Assembly: GCF_026262505.1 (NCBI RefSeq)
Contig: NC_067204.1
Coordinates: 1,116,001 to 1,180,000, forward strand
Reading direction: 5' to 3'
Length of the DNA stretch: 64,000 nucleotides
DNA from: Trichomonas vaginalis G3
Lineage: Eukaryota > Parabasalia > Trichomonadida > Trichomonadidae
Shown: piece by piece, positions 1 through 9,460 of the stretch
How the letters are laid out: every line of letters starts with the position of its first letter
Position numbering within the stretch: position 1 is the stretch's first letter
Notes under the pieces: generated by a model
The model's input: only the letters and a program-made list of their open reading frames with translations
Databases searched by the model: none
What the model was told of the DNA's origin: nothing
Program-made: the position numbers and the translations under genes

Positions 1-505
1 GATTGCATTTTAAAGCCAAAAATCGAGAATAATTCCCCATTATATCGGAGAATGTTTCCACATTCCCATCAAGCTCGTGTTAGATATACTTCTAATAACT
101 TTTAGAACTTTGGTTACCAAGAACATTTTTTTATAGATTTTTAAATATTTGTTTGTTTTTATAAAGATATAGTGATTGTAATTATGCGTTTAAAATGGCT
201 TAGCCAATGTAGTGATGTACTTTATCTCAAGAAAAAAATAAGGATATTGTAAGAATGATATAAAAATTAAATGTAAAATTTTGACGGTTCTTAGAAAAAT
301 ATGTTATATATAATTGTAAAATTCCTATTTTATTTTAAAAATTTTAAAAACATTTCAAATTTTTATTAACATACAGATATTGAATTTTTAGATTTAATTT
401 TCAATAATTAAGGAACAATTTATAATGAAATTTTTCTGAGATATTCAATTTTAACAAAATTTTGATTAGTATTCAAAATATTGAAAAAATTGAAAGGGAA
501 TCTCT
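1..505. other. AT-rich spacer, no gene seen
   Basis: I see no coding region, RNA gene or repeat here. It is ordinary AT-rich intergenic DNA ending at the left terminus of the pogo-like transposon. Confidence 0.6.
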
Positions 506-554
506 TACCGTAGGTTGAATAGCCCGAGACCAATTTCAAAGGTCGTGTACCAAT
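506..554 (+). repeat. left terminal inverted repeat of the pogo-like element
   Basis: It begins TACCGTAGGTTGAATA and pairs imperfectly with 3868-3916 read on the other strand. The flanking TA fits Tc1/mariner integration. Confidence 0.65.
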
Positions 555-736
555 AAAAAATTTTGAATCAATTTACACAACGTGCCCATTTTACTCACTC
601 AATATTTGAAAAAATAATTCAATTTTGAGAAGAATGGTCCTCTGCGTTTTGAGTGAGTGACGAAAAAAAATCTCAGAAAAATTGAATGAGTTTTTATGGC
701 CATGAACCAAATTTGTGAAGTTCCCGTTTAAAAAAA

Positions 737-2278
737 ATGCAACCAAGAACACGAATTCCCGAGTTTGCAGAATTAGAAAACTATAAAAATCTTGGGCTAT
801 TGACCCAGATGCAACTCGATTTACTCTATCGAAGAGTAAATGGCGAGTCTTATCAACAAATACGGAATGTTTACTCAATTTCAAAGACGACAGTAGCACG
901 CGCAATCATGCGCACTGCTACTTGTCGTTCATGGACAAAAGGTCAGTCAGGGGGTGGTATGACCCTTTTGTCACTACCAGATGAAATGCAGTTCAAAAAA
1001 CTTGTTCAAGAGATGGCAGACGACTTGAACTGTATTACAACATCAATGGCCATTGCTGTCTGTACGGAATTACAAAATAGGAGATTAAAATTTGCGGCGC
1101 GGGTACTAATCGCTGCAAGATGCCCGCATCTTCTAGCGAAGCTCGATGATTACTGCCCATCGCCATCCCGTGGCTGGCTTAATCATATCGCCACAAGATT
1201 GTCAATTCGGATTGTGAGCTCCCAAACTATTGATATGCTCCGACGCTCTACCTGTGACGCAAACCATATTCGCCAATTTTTCCTCTCCAAGCATAGATAC
1301 TTTGCCCGCAGGAAGAAGTTTATTGCGAATATGGACGAGACAATGCTCTATTCCAAACGTCGCTATAAAGTTCTTACTGCTGGCCGGAATCGCCCAGTTC
1401 GCGCTGAAAAGTCTCAGCTTCCACATCTTACAGGGGTCTGTACCATCTTTGCAGATGGTACAACTATGAAGCCAATGGTGATACTTCCACAAAAGAAGAC
1501 CCTTGATGCGGAATTGGAAGATCTGGACGCCTTTTTTGTTCGCTCCGAGAGTGGATGGATGAACAAATACCTTTTTATGGTATACTGTATCATGTTCATC
1601 TGCAAAGTACAGGAGAAAAGGTCTCAAATGAATGTGTTTGATGCCCAGGTACCTTTTCTCCTAATTGTAGATGGTCATCCATCCAGGCTCTCTTTCTTGG
1701 CCGTTCGCCTCTTGCGCGCCTTCAATATCGAGCTTCTTGTTCTCCCAGGCCATACATCTCATATCTTACAACCTCTTGATGTTGGGATTTTTTCTCCCTT
1801 GAAGGCCCAATTCAAGAAGTTGTTTGATATGGCGACTATCCGGTACGATCAGCAAGGGCATATGGTGATCAATGTATGGAACGCCAGAGAACTGCGCTAT
1901 ATCATGGTTCGCAGCTTCCTTGATGCATGTAGTGTGTCTTGCACAGCTACAAACATCGAAAATGCTTTTAAAGCAACAGGAATCTATCCATTGGATATGA
2001 ACAAACCTCTTGCTTCCAGATACATTGTAGCAAATGGAGTTCCTCCTGCAAGGCCCAATTTTGTCAACGACAAAGTCCTTACAGATCCAAATGTGATGAT
2101 GCAAGTCTTCCAAATGGAATATGGACGCCCCATGCAGCAACAGGATTGGTATTTCAATCTGTTTGTGGCTATGCAATCTGTTTTGGCCTGGAATGGAGCA
2201 TATGGCCAGGTTCTTAGTCGTGAGTTACATCTCCTTTATCCTACTGCAGGTGGATTTCAAAAAATCCAATTAAAATGA
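737..2278 (+). CDS. pogo-like DDE_1 transposase
   Basis: This 513-residue protein should cut and rejoin the ends of the surrounding transposon in the nucleus. Residues about 15-70 look like a helix-turn-helix DNA-binding region, including YQQIRNVYSISKTTVARAI. A segment around 140-160 (PSPSRGWLNHIATR) resembles the CENP-B/Tc5-type second DNA-binding region. The catalytic core has the first Asp in NMDET (residue 200), the second in LIVDGHPSR (312) and the third in SHILQPLDVG (348). The spacing of about 35 residues between the last two fits the pogo/Tigger branch. The frame opens with ATG and is uninterrupted, so the gene may be functional. It is the only transposase inside the terminal repeats at 508-3914. 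Codon use is somewhat richer in GC than the surrounding host DNA. Confidence 0.85.
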   Translation: MQPRTRIPEFAELENYKNLGLLTQMQLDLLYRRVNGESYQQIRNVYSISKTTVARAIMRTATCRSWTKGQSGGGMTLLSLPDEMQFKKLVQEMADDLNCITTSMAIAVCTELQNRRLKFAARVLIAARCPHLLAKLDDYCPSPSRGWLNHIATRLSIRIVSSQTIDMLRRSTCDANHIRQFFLSKHRYFARRKKFIANMDETMLYSKRRYKVLTAGRNRPVRAEKSQLPHLTGVCTIFADGTTMKPMVILPQKKTLDAELEDLDAFFVRSESGWMNKYLFMVYCIMFICKVQEKRSQMNVFDAQVPFLLIVDGHPSRLSFLAVRLLRAFNIELLVLPGHTSHILQPLDVGIFSPLKAQFKKLFDMATIRYDQQGHMVINVWNARELRYIMVRSFLDACSVSCTATNIENAFKATGIYPLDMNKPLASRYIVANGVPPARPNFVNDKVLTDPNVMMQVFQMEYGRPMQQQDWYFNLFVAMQSVLAWNGAYGQVLSRELHLLYPTAGGFQKIQLK

Positions 2279-2343
2279 TATAAAGCTGAGGAGCTCCAGG
2301 GTGAAGAGGAATTGATGAAGAAAAGAAGCAGCTGCATAATGGA

Positions 2344-3035
2344 GTGAGGAAGCATCTTGATGAAGAGAGGAAGCACCTTGATCAAGAGAGGAAGTACTTT
2401 GTTGAAGAGAGGAAGCACTTTGTTGAAGAGAGGAAGCACCTTGATGAAGAGAGGAAGCACCTTGATCAAGAGAGGAAGTACTTTGTTGAAGAGAGGAAGC
2501 ATCTTGATGAAGAGAGGAAGCATCTTGATGAAGAGAGGAAGTACTTTGAAGAAGAGAGGAATCACTTTGTTGAAGAGAGGAAGCATCTTGATGAAGAGAG
2601 GAAGCACCTTGATCAAGAGAGGAAGCTGCATGATGGAGTGAGGAAGCATCTTGATCAAGAGAGGAAGTACTTTGAAGAAGAGAGGAAGCACTTTGTTGAA
2701 GAGAGGAAGCATCTTGATGAAGAGAGGAAGCACCTTGATCAAGAGAGGAAGCATCTTGATCAAGAGAGGAAGCTGCATGATGGAGTGAGGAAGCATCTTG
2801 ATCAAGAGAGGAAGCATCTTGATGAAGAGAGGAAGTACTTTGAAGAAGAGAGGAATCACTTTGAAGAAGAGAGGAAGCACTTTGTTGAAGAGAGGAAGCA
2901 TCTTGATGAAGAGAGGAAGCATCTTGATGAAGAGAGGAAGCATCTTGATCAAGAGAGGAAGCACCTTGATGAAGAGAGGAAGCTGCATGATGGATGCATG
3001 ATGGAGTGAGGAAGCATCTTGATGAAGAGAGGAAG
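2344..3035. repeat. 21-bp minisatellite (7-codon unit), about 30 copies
   Basis: The unit is close to AGGAAGCATCTTGATGAAGAG with variants (GATCAAGAG, TACTTTGTTGAAGAG, CTGCATGATGGAGTG). Because 21 is a multiple of three, several frames on both strands stay open; one reads RKHLDEE over and over. No ATG opens the plus-strand frame: the frame is open only from about 2305 and is not the transposase frame. I therefore call it a tandem repeat, possibly derived from an old charged tail of the transposase. Confidence 0.85.
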
Positions 3036-3460
3036 CGTAAGAACCGATAACATTTACAAAATATTAAATTTATTTTGTAAATTTTCCAAAAGCCTTAGTA
3101 CCAATGTAATATAAATGCTCCAAAAATACCATCCCTCCTTCCAAAAGCTTAAGAACCGATAACATTTACAAAATATTAAATTTATTTTGTAAATTTTCCA
3201 AAAGCCTGAGTACCAATGTAATATAAATGCTCCAAAAATACCATCCCTCCTTCCAAAAGCTTAAGAACCGATAACATTTACAAAATATTAAATTTATTTT
3301 GTAAATTTTCCAAAAGCCTTAGTACCAATGTAATATAAATGCTCCAAAAATACCATCCCTCCTTCCAAAAGCGTAAGAACCGATAACATTTACAAAATAT
3401 TAAATTTATTTTGTAAATTTTCCAAAAGCCTTAGTACCAATATAATATAAATGCACTAAA
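3035..3460. repeat. 112-bp tandem repeat, 3.8 copies
   Basis: Copies begin at 3035, 3147, 3259 and 3371, each starting GCKTAAGAACCGATAAC. The first three are nearly identical. The last stops short at about 3460. It lies within the pogo-like element, directly after the 21-bp tract. Confidence 0.9.
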
Positions 3461-3484
3461 AACCCAACTGCCAATAGCATGTAT

Positions 3485-3633
3485 TCAAAAAATGCAATTC
3501 AATACAAATTTGATTGCATTTTTTGAGATGGAAGTGTATCTGAATTCACAATTGTAATCCACGAATACACTTCCATCTCATTGATAAGAGGCTAATGTTT
3601 TTCTCATTAATAAGGCGCTGTTGGCCTCTATCC
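3485..3633. repeat. three consecutive hairpins
   Basis: Hairpin one is 3485-3526, with perfect 14-bp arms TCAAAAAATGCAAT. Hairpin two is 3525-3579, with arms GAGATGGAAGTGTAT and a 25-nt loop. Hairpin three is 3583-3633, with arms GATAAGAGGC and GCCTCTATCC, which are imperfect. They follow each other with almost no spacer, like the larger hairpin chains elsewhere in the window. Confidence 0.7.
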
Positions 3634-4002
3634 ATAGCCGAAGTGATATTAACGTATGTTAACGTACAAAGTAAAAACATGTTTTTTCTTTTTAAAATCA
3701 TTTAGTAATTAATAATATTTAGCACTCATAGTAAAAACATTAAAATTTATAAGAATCGTTATGAAGAAAAATTGAGAACTTATGATTTTTATTTAAGAAA
3801 ATGATTAAATAATATATAAATAACCATATAAACAACATTTTAGATTCCTCTGAAAAGGGTATCTCAAATTGGTCTATGACCAATTGAATGGTTCGCCGGT
3901 TATTCAAGGTACGGTATATGGGTTTAAATAATATCTTGTATTCAGCTCTAGCATGCGATTTTCAAATTTTTTTACATAACAAATTGCCATTTCTAAAAAT
4001 AA
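3634..4002. other. right end of the pogo-like element and leader of the first kinase
   Basis: It holds AT-rich sequence, the right terminal repeat of the transposon (3868-3916) and about 85 bp of spacer before the kinase ATG at 4003. A near-match to the trichomonad initiator (CCATTTC at about 3987) lies 10-17 nt before the ATG. Confidence 0.5.
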
Positions 4003-4986
4003 ATGCAATCTAACGAACTAGATTTCTTTGAAAAAAATGATATGCTTTTCCTAAGTACTATTGCAAAAGGTGGGTATGGAGTTGTGTACTATATACATTC
4101 AAAACAATATGACTACAATTTCGCATTAAAAAAAATCCCCGAAGATATGTTTAATGAATCAGAGTTTGAATGCCTGAAATCGATAGATGACCCACATATT
4201 GTTAGACTTTATAAAATTTTCAGGTATGATCAGCATGTATATATGATGATGGAATTTTGCAGCAGCGATTTAAATAGATTAATAACAAAAACCGAAAAAA
4301 TATCTCCAGGAGCATTAAAATCCTATATCCATGAAGTTATTTTAGCAGTTAAAGCATGTCACGATAGGAATGTAGCTCATTCAGACATAAAGCCAAGCAA
4401 TTTTCTTATTGATGAGCATGGAAGAGTCAAAATATGCGATTTTGGTCTTTCACACATGTATAAAGAAAGGCCAACTAGTTTAAATTGGAACGGAACTCGT
4501 CTTTACATGGCACCTGAGATTATTAGTCATAAAAAATTTAACCCAATTATTGCAGACATATGGGCTCTAGGCGTTACAATTTATTTTATGGCAACAAAAA
4601 CTTATCCATTTTTATCTACCGACATTCAACAACTAATTAAAAAGATCAATTGTTCTTTTTATGATGATTCGAAAATAGATGATCCTCAACTTAAAGATCT
4701 CATATCATTATGTTTACAAAAAGATATTACTAAGAGAGCAACTGTGGACGAACTTCTTAATCATAAATTTTTCTTAAATAGCAATACTGTTGATCATGGA
4801 TGCACTTTCACTTCAAGAAGCCATTCAGTAATTAATTCCAAAAATTTTATCTTCAAACCCACTAAGGATAAAAGAAGGCACATGTACTCTGATCAATTTG
4901 TATGCAGAAATAGTAGCGGGGTTCATATTTCCGAATTCTACTCAAAAAACCACTCTACTGAAACTTTTGCACCTGCACTGTTGTAG
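4003..4986 (+). CDS. Ser/Thr protein kinase, complete
   Basis: This 327-residue protein is essentially a bare kinase domain with a 60-residue tail and should phosphorylate Ser/Thr on unknown cytosolic targets. Visible motifs are the glycine loop AKGGYGVVY (21-29), the lysine of FALKKIP (43-44), the catalytic loop AHSDIKPSNF (125-134), DFG (146-148), the APE motif (170-172) and ADIWALG (184-190). In the catalytic loop the usual HRD is HSD, so the activation-loop arginine pocket is altered, but the Asp and Lys are kept. There is no signal peptide or membrane segment. The ATG at 4003 follows an AT-rich leader, as in other trichomonad genes. It is the upstream member of a row of three paralogues (4003, 7055, about 10890). 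Subfamily is not settled; CAMK-like or NEK-like are both possible. Confidence 0.9.
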   Translation: MQSNELDFFEKNDMLFLSTIAKGGYGVVYYIHSKQYDYNFALKKIPEDMFNESEFECLKSIDDPHIVRLYKIFRYDQHVYMMMEFCSSDLNRLITKTEKISPGALKSYIHEVILAVKACHDRNVAHSDIKPSNFLIDEHGRVKICDFGLSHMYKERPTSLNWNGTRLYMAPEIISHKKFNPIIADIWALGVTIYFMATKTYPFLSTDIQQLIKKINCSFYDDSKIDDPQLKDLISLCLQKDITKRATVDELLNHKFFLNSNTVDHGCTFTSRSHSVINSKNFIFKPTKDKRRHMYSDQFVCRNSSGVHISEFYSKNHSTETFAPALL

Positions 4987-5286
4987 TTTTATATATTTCA
5001 TACTATGTTTTTAATAAATTCTCATTTTCATCTCTTTGGATTTCATTTTTATATAAATAAATTTATAATCATTTATATATACAGTTTTTGATCATTTCAA
5101 GTTCAATCCATTGAGTTTGTCAAGTGAGTAATCTCTAAATAACCATATATAAAGTTAATAAAATAATATATTTATTAAAACATTAATAAAAACGATCACT
5201 CATTGGTTGAAGTTTATAATTAAATGAACAAAATAAAGGTAATTAATAATAACAAAATTATCTAATCTCTATAATCTATAATTAAA
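4987..5286. other. AT-rich spacer between convergent genes
   Basis: There is no gene here. It separates the 3' ends of the kinase (plus strand) and the Ser-rich gene (minus strand). I see no hairpin terminator. Confidence 0.6.
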
Positions 5287-6156
5287 TCATTGTTCTTGAG
5301 TAGTAAGTTCTTCTAAGTATTTGCTTTGTTTGACTTTTGAATTTTGATCTAACTCATTATGTGATAATTTCTTGCTTGGAGAGTGGCGCTTTTTAGTGTA
5401 ATCAATGGTGGAAGAGAAGAAAATGCCCGTTTCAGTGGTCATTGTCATATCGAGATATTGATTATTTCCGATTTGAAGAGGAGTTGGCGAGCAATGGCCT
5501 TCTTCAATAGTATCGTCAGCGTATAGAGATTTGTTTTGAAGTGGAATTGCCTCTTCAATAATTGTAGTAACATCATCAATAGTTCTATCTGTATTGTAAA
5601 ATGGGTCACTTTTATCTGGGTGAGCTGCTAAATACCTACTTTCTCCTACTGGCTTCTTTCCATTTGAATCTTTTGTAGAATCATCGCTATCAGAACGGAA
5701 GAGATCTAAGTTATATTTACGAACAATTTGCTTTTTCTTAGGAGTATAAGGTTTCAATGGGATTGGTCTGTCATTTGACGTGGGAGACAAATTTGGTTCT
5801 ATTAAATCATTCATAACTTTTTTGTATGACTCAATTGCGGAAATCGATAGAATTCTCGGTGATTTTGAGCCACTGCCCGAGCTTTTGCTTGATGAAGATT
5901 TGCTACTCGTAGAATTTTTAGGTTTTTGATAATCTATTAATTTTTTATTAATATGTTCTTTAGAGTTTAAAGGTTCTTGTTGAGATTCTTCGTAATCATT
6001 GGATAAAGAAATACTTGATGATTTTTTACAAATAATTTTGTTTTGAAGGGAATGTAGAGATTTGTGCGAGCTGCTTTCATACAATGTAGGTGATATGTAT
6101 TCTTCTTCTTCTTTATAAGAAGAAGATTTGCCAAGAATATAGCTCTGTTCACTCAT
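5287..6156 (-). CDS. Ser/Lys-rich hypothetical protein
   Basis: I do not recognise this protein. I start it at the ATG ending at 6156, giving about 289 residues (MSEQSYILGKSSS...), rather than at an ATG 39 nt further upstream. TTCAAAT, a near-match to the trichomonad initiator, sits directly before the chosen start (6157-6163 on the minus strand) and would leave no leader for the longer form. The chain is low in hydrophobics, with Ser/Lys-rich stretches (SSSSKSSGSGSKSP at about residues 85-100), acidic patches and several SP/TP sites. It therefore looks disordered and heavily phosphorylatable. There is no membrane segment and no known domain. It is convergent with the kinase at 4003; that it might be a substrate of the neighbouring kinases is only a guess. 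Confidence 0.6.
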   Translation of the reverse strand: MSEQSYILGKSSSYKEEEEYISPTLYESSSHKSLHSLQNKIICKKSSSISLSNDYEESQQEPLNSKEHINKKLIDYQKPKNSTSSKSSSSKSSGSGSKSPRILSISAIESYKKVMNDLIEPNLSPTSNDRPIPLKPYTPKKKQIVRKYNLDLFRSDSDDSTKDSNGKKPVGESRYLAAHPDKSDPFYNTDRTIDDVTTIIEEAIPLQNKSLYADDTIEEGHCSPTPLQIGNNQYLDMTMTTETGIFFSSTIDYTKKRHSPSKKLSHNELDQNSKVKQSKYLEELTTQEQ

Positions 6157-6195
6157 ATTTGAATTTTGTAAATAAAAAAAATCTTTGAATATCAA

Positions 6196-7054
6196 AATTA
6201 TGTGTTCGCATGTATTAAAATTAATGTCTCAATTTAATAATACATGTAAATTACTGAAAAAAAAATATTATGATCGTAAATTCTGTATATTATTGAGGAA
6301 ATTTGATATATCTATTAATGTTTTATAAATAATGAATTCAAATCTTACATTGACCAAAAATATTATATTCAAAATATATTAGTCACTTTTTCCGGAACTA
6401 AAAGTGTAGAAAAAAGCGAGTAATATATTCCCCCTCTTTAACAATTTGAATATGGAACTTCAACAATCAATATCCTAACTTAAATTCCAACATAATTAAC
6501 GCTATATGAATTGATTTGAGTACGCTCGTTAGCACTTATGGTTCCATATCAATATAAATTGCTTGATAAATTGTTAACGGAGACAGATTTGTTTTAATAT
6601 CACCATAGAAAATTCGAGCTGATGTTCTTTTTTTAAATCCTCATAATCTTAAATATTGTAATTAATAATCTTTTCAATGCTCGATTTTTAAAATCTATTT
6701 AAAAATGGAGCTTATATTGAAATAATGCAGAGATACTAAATTTTAACAGACTATTTCAGAGAATTGGTCTCCCGCTCAATTCTCTGAAAAGTCTGCAAAA
6801 ATTCGTATAATTCTGACGGTTTGGATTTTAAATATTATGCTTAATCATGTATTTAAACTGAATACAGTAATAAAAATAATGTTCACAAATAAATTATGTT
6901 TAACAAAATTTGATTTTATTTATATTAGTTCACTATTAATATCAAAAATATACTAAGATGATTTTGTAATAGTTCCCCATCCCTCAAAAAATCCAATAGA
7001 TTCTATTAATTCAATATACATTGACTTTTTTTTGCAATTCTGCAATCAAAATAA
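6196..7054. other. AT-rich spacer with one hairpin
   Basis: The only feature I see is a hairpin at 6748-6794: arms AGACTATTTCAGAGAATTG and its near complement around a 9-nt loop. TCAAA at 7046, a near-match to the trichomonad initiator, lies 9 nt before the decayed kinase start. Confidence 0.55.
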
Positions 7055-7959
7055 ATGGGTACTTTAGAAAATGAGTACTTTCAACTGAATGCACTTGCTT
7101 ATATCCAAACCATAGCTAATGGAGGATATGGCTTAATATTCCTTGTTTATTCAATCTATATGGTTCTCAAAAAAATGCCTGAAGAAAATTACATAGAAGC
7201 AGAGATACAGTGTCTAACTGCAATTGATAATCCTAGAATAGTCAAATTATACCAATATTATATAACTAATGTTATATTGGTATGTTAATGGAGTATTGCC
7301 CAAATGATTTGACTATATTACTTAAATTGCATCTAAATCTCAGCCAAGAATCACTTTTGGAGTAAATTTGTCACAAGCAAAACATTGCTCTTTGTAATAA
7401 ATATGGAAGATTAAAAATTGGTGACTTTGGGCATTGCCAAATCAAAAAATTCGATCCAATCCTTGCAAAACTATGGCGAGGGGCAAAAATCTTTATGAGA
7501 CCTGAAATTTTAAGGAAGGAAGCATATAATACAATGATTTCAGATATATGGTCATTATGATGCTTAATTTATTATTTAGTTACTGGAGAATCTCCTTTTC
7601 AAACCAAAGATACAAAACTTTTACTACATAGAGTTGAAAATAGGCAATATAATACGGAAAATATTGATGAACCTAGATTTAGATACATTATTTCACATTG
7701 TTTAGAGTCCGGTCCGATTAAAAGAATTTCAATAATTGAATTTCGCAAATTGGATATATTCGACTAATTCAATGAATTTTCTGATAATATTCTTTTCAAT
7801 TTAAATCAATTATTTGACGCTATTATTTTCAAACCAAAGTTGAAGCGAAAGAAATCAATGTTTTCTGTCCAAACAAACTTTAGCAGGAAAACTCACCATT
7901 CTATGCGTCTTTACATATCTAAATTGTCATCTCAATCAATGCAGTGTTTTCAAGTATAA
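7055..7959 (+). pseudogene. decayed protein kinase, paralogue of the flanking kinases
   Basis: This is a host kinase copy that can no longer work. It starts with ATG at 7055. The first 70 residues are intact and include NGGYGLIF (glycine loop) and VLKKMPEEN (lysine). A shift and stop occur near 7288, after which the next frame resumes with MLMEYCPNDL. A deletion joins CHKQNIAL directly to NKYGRLKIGDFG, removing the HSDIKPSNF catalytic loop. Further stops follow near 7367 and 7557. The tail is still recognisable, ending in SMQCFQV before a stop at 7957-7959, parallel to LETFNV in the kinase at about 10890. It resembles that kinase more than the one at 4003, suggesting local tandem duplication followed by decay. 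Confidence 0.85.
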
Positions 7960-8509
7960 TTTTTTTTTTTCCAAGATGTTTATAAACTATAATTAACATG
8001 AATTGTAATTAGGACGCTTCGATAAAATCTTTATCGAATTATTTCTAAGTGCAGAAAAGAGAACAATTAAACTACGCTCAGAGAGAGAGAGAGTGCGGAG
8101 TTTGGCAAACAAGGATCCAGCCGAGAAAGATAATACGACAATGATTTACCCAGTCCTACCGGGCTGGTTCTTTTAAATTAAAGAGTTTCATGCGATATTA
8201 AATTTTGAGGGATTCGTTAGTTTATTTTCTCGATGAATATGCAATAAAATTTGATTTTTACCTTATCAATATACTTCATATAATATACACATGTTCATGT
8301 AAAAACTTTTTTCCAAAATCCTCAGGAATTAAGGGATTTTTGAATTTTCAGAATTTTTTTCGAATTTTTTCGAAAAAAAATATTTTCAGAACAGCCTTAA
8401 CGGCTAAGATTTAGGAACAATGTTAAGTATCAAAAAGAAAGGAGGTCTGATATAGACAACATATATCGTTGAAGGTTGAAAAAATCTCTAATATTTGAGC
8501 CCAAAATTG
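7960..8509. other. spacer with a GC-richer structured patch
   Basis: Most of it is AT-rich. At about 8080-8180 there is a patch of higher GC content. It has a GA dinucleotide run, then CCAGCC and GGCTGG placed to form a stem, then a T run. I could not match it to a tRNA, snRNA or 5S RNA. No protein is supported. Confidence 0.4.
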
Positions 8510-8651
8510 TTATATACGAAAACGATAAAAACAGTTTGACAGAAAAGTGACAACTTTATGTGTCAAAAATATAAAAAGTGATATTTTATTCATCATTATC
8601 TTCTTCATAATTTATTTCATATTCTTCGTCTTACCAACAAAAGATGGGAAT

Positions 8652-9368
8652 GTGAACAATTGCGGGCAATTTTTAGCCATTTTGGCTTGGAACTAGAGCC
8701 TGCGAGGTACATAGATAGTATCAGTACCTCACAGGCTCTAGTTCTCTATATGGCGCCGAGAAATTTTGGTGAAATGTGGTCGCATTTCACCAAAATTTTT
8801 TCGGCGCCATAGGATGAATTGGAGGGTGAGAGATATTATTTCATACAATACTACTCTCACCCTCCAATTCCCAGCCAAAATGGCTAAAAATTGCCCGCAA
8901 TGTGAACAATTGCGGGCAATTTTTAGCCATTTTGGCTTGGAACTAGAGCCTGCGAGGTACATGGATAGTATCAGTACCTCACAGGCTCTAGTTCTCTATA
9001 TGGCGCCGAGAAATTTTGGTGAAATGTGGTCGCATTTCACCAAAATTTTTTCGGCGCCATAGGATGAATTGGAGGTGAGAGATATTATTTCATACAATAC
9101 TACTCTCACCCTCCAATTCCCAGCCAAAATGGCTAAAAATTGCCCGCAATGTGAACAATTGCGGGCAATTTTTAGCCATTTTGGCTTGGAACTAGAGCCT
9201 GCGAGGTACATGGATAGTATCAGTACCTCACAGGCTCTAGTTCTCTATATGGCGCCGAGAAATTTTGGTGAAATGTGGTCGCATTTCACCAAAATTTTTT
9301 CGGCGCCATAGGATGAATTGGAGGGTGAGAGATATTATTTCATACAATACTACTCTCACCCTCAATTT
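8652..9368. repeat. hairpin chain: 250-bp unit of four hairpins, three copies
   Basis: Units begin at 8652, 8902 and 9151 with GTGAACAATTGCGGGCAAT. Each unit contains, in order, half of hairpin A (GCGGGCAATTTTTAGCC, pairing with its complement from the preceding unit across a loop of about 7 nt), hairpin B (arms AACTAGAGCCTGCGAGGTAC), hairpin C (ATGGCGCC with AATTTTGGTGAAATG arms and a 4-nt loop) and hairpin D (GAATTGGAGGGTGAGAG arms). Almost every base belongs to a stem. The units are nearly identical. The last ends inside the right arm of D. Confidence 0.9.
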
Positions 9369-9418
9369 TAATTACTTAAACTCATTCTATTTTTTTGACA
9401 TGTAAATGTCACTTTTAC

Positions 9419-9450
9419 TGAGATCTGACACAATGTCAGATCTCTTTTTT
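9419..9450. repeat. perfect hairpin followed by a T run
   Basis: GAGATCTGACA and TGTCAGATCTC flank a short loop and are followed by seven or more T. It lies next to the right inverted end of the 8.5-9.46 kb element. The shape resembles an intrinsic terminator, but in a eukaryote I read it as part of the element's structured end. Confidence 0.6.
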
Positions 9451-9460
9451 TCGTATATAA

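Larger units (their letters stand above)
508..3914 (+). mobile_element. pogo-like (Tc1/mariner superfamily) DNA transposon, about 3.4 kb
   Basis: The left end reads TA-CCGTAGGTTGAATA from 506. The right end read on the minus strand gives TA-CCGTACCTTGAATA from 3916. The two ends stay similar, at about 75 percent, for roughly 47 bp and reach a shared ACCAAT. Both ends abut TA, the target duplication of the Tc1/mariner superfamily. Inside are one DDE transposase gene, a 21-bp tandem-repeat tract, a 112-bp tandem-repeat tract and three consecutive hairpins. The element is longer than typical pogo/Tigger copies because of the repeat tail. The ends are inferred from the imperfect inverted repeat, not from comparison with other copies. 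Confidence 0.7.
8510..9460. mobile_element. non-autonomous element made of a hairpin chain
   Basis: The outer ends are inverted: TTATATACGAA at 8510 and TTCGTATATAA ending at 9460. Just inside both ends is AAAAGTGACA followed by a GTCAAAAA-type segment (about 8545-8573 and, inverted, 9390-9413). The interior is the 250-bp hairpin array at 8652-9368. No protein is encoded; open frames across it are by-products of the repeats. The inner end sequence AAAAGTGACA is shared with the fold-back element at 16009-17270, so the two may be moved by the same transposase. The exact tips and target duplication are not resolved. Confidence 0.55.

Noticed and set aside
591-905. Minus-strand frame of about 100 codons
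   Set aside because: It overlaps the transposon end and the start of the transposase gene antisense, with no family features.
2257-2988. Long minus-strand frame of repeated FIKMLPLFNKVLP units, and several plus-strand frames
   Set aside because: A 21-bp repeat stays open in most frames on both strands. No start codon or non-repeat sequence supports a gene.
8080-8180. tRNA gene
   Set aside because: No cloverleaf arms or B-box sequence could be fitted on either strand.
8205-8414. Plus-strand frame of 69 codons rich in Phe/Ile/Asn
   Set aside because: Its composition is that of translated AT-rich noncoding DNA.
8738-9311. Overlapping open frames of 70-100 codons on both strands
   Set aside because: They lie wholly within the hairpin chain and mirror each other because the sequence is palindromic.
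8652-9368. CRISPR-like array
   Set aside because: There are no constant short repeats with variable spacers. The units are tandem copies of a hairpin set in a eukaryotic context.
9419-9450. Bacterial-type intrinsic terminator
   Set aside because: The shape fits, but the context is a eukaryotic non-autonomous element and no gene ends there.
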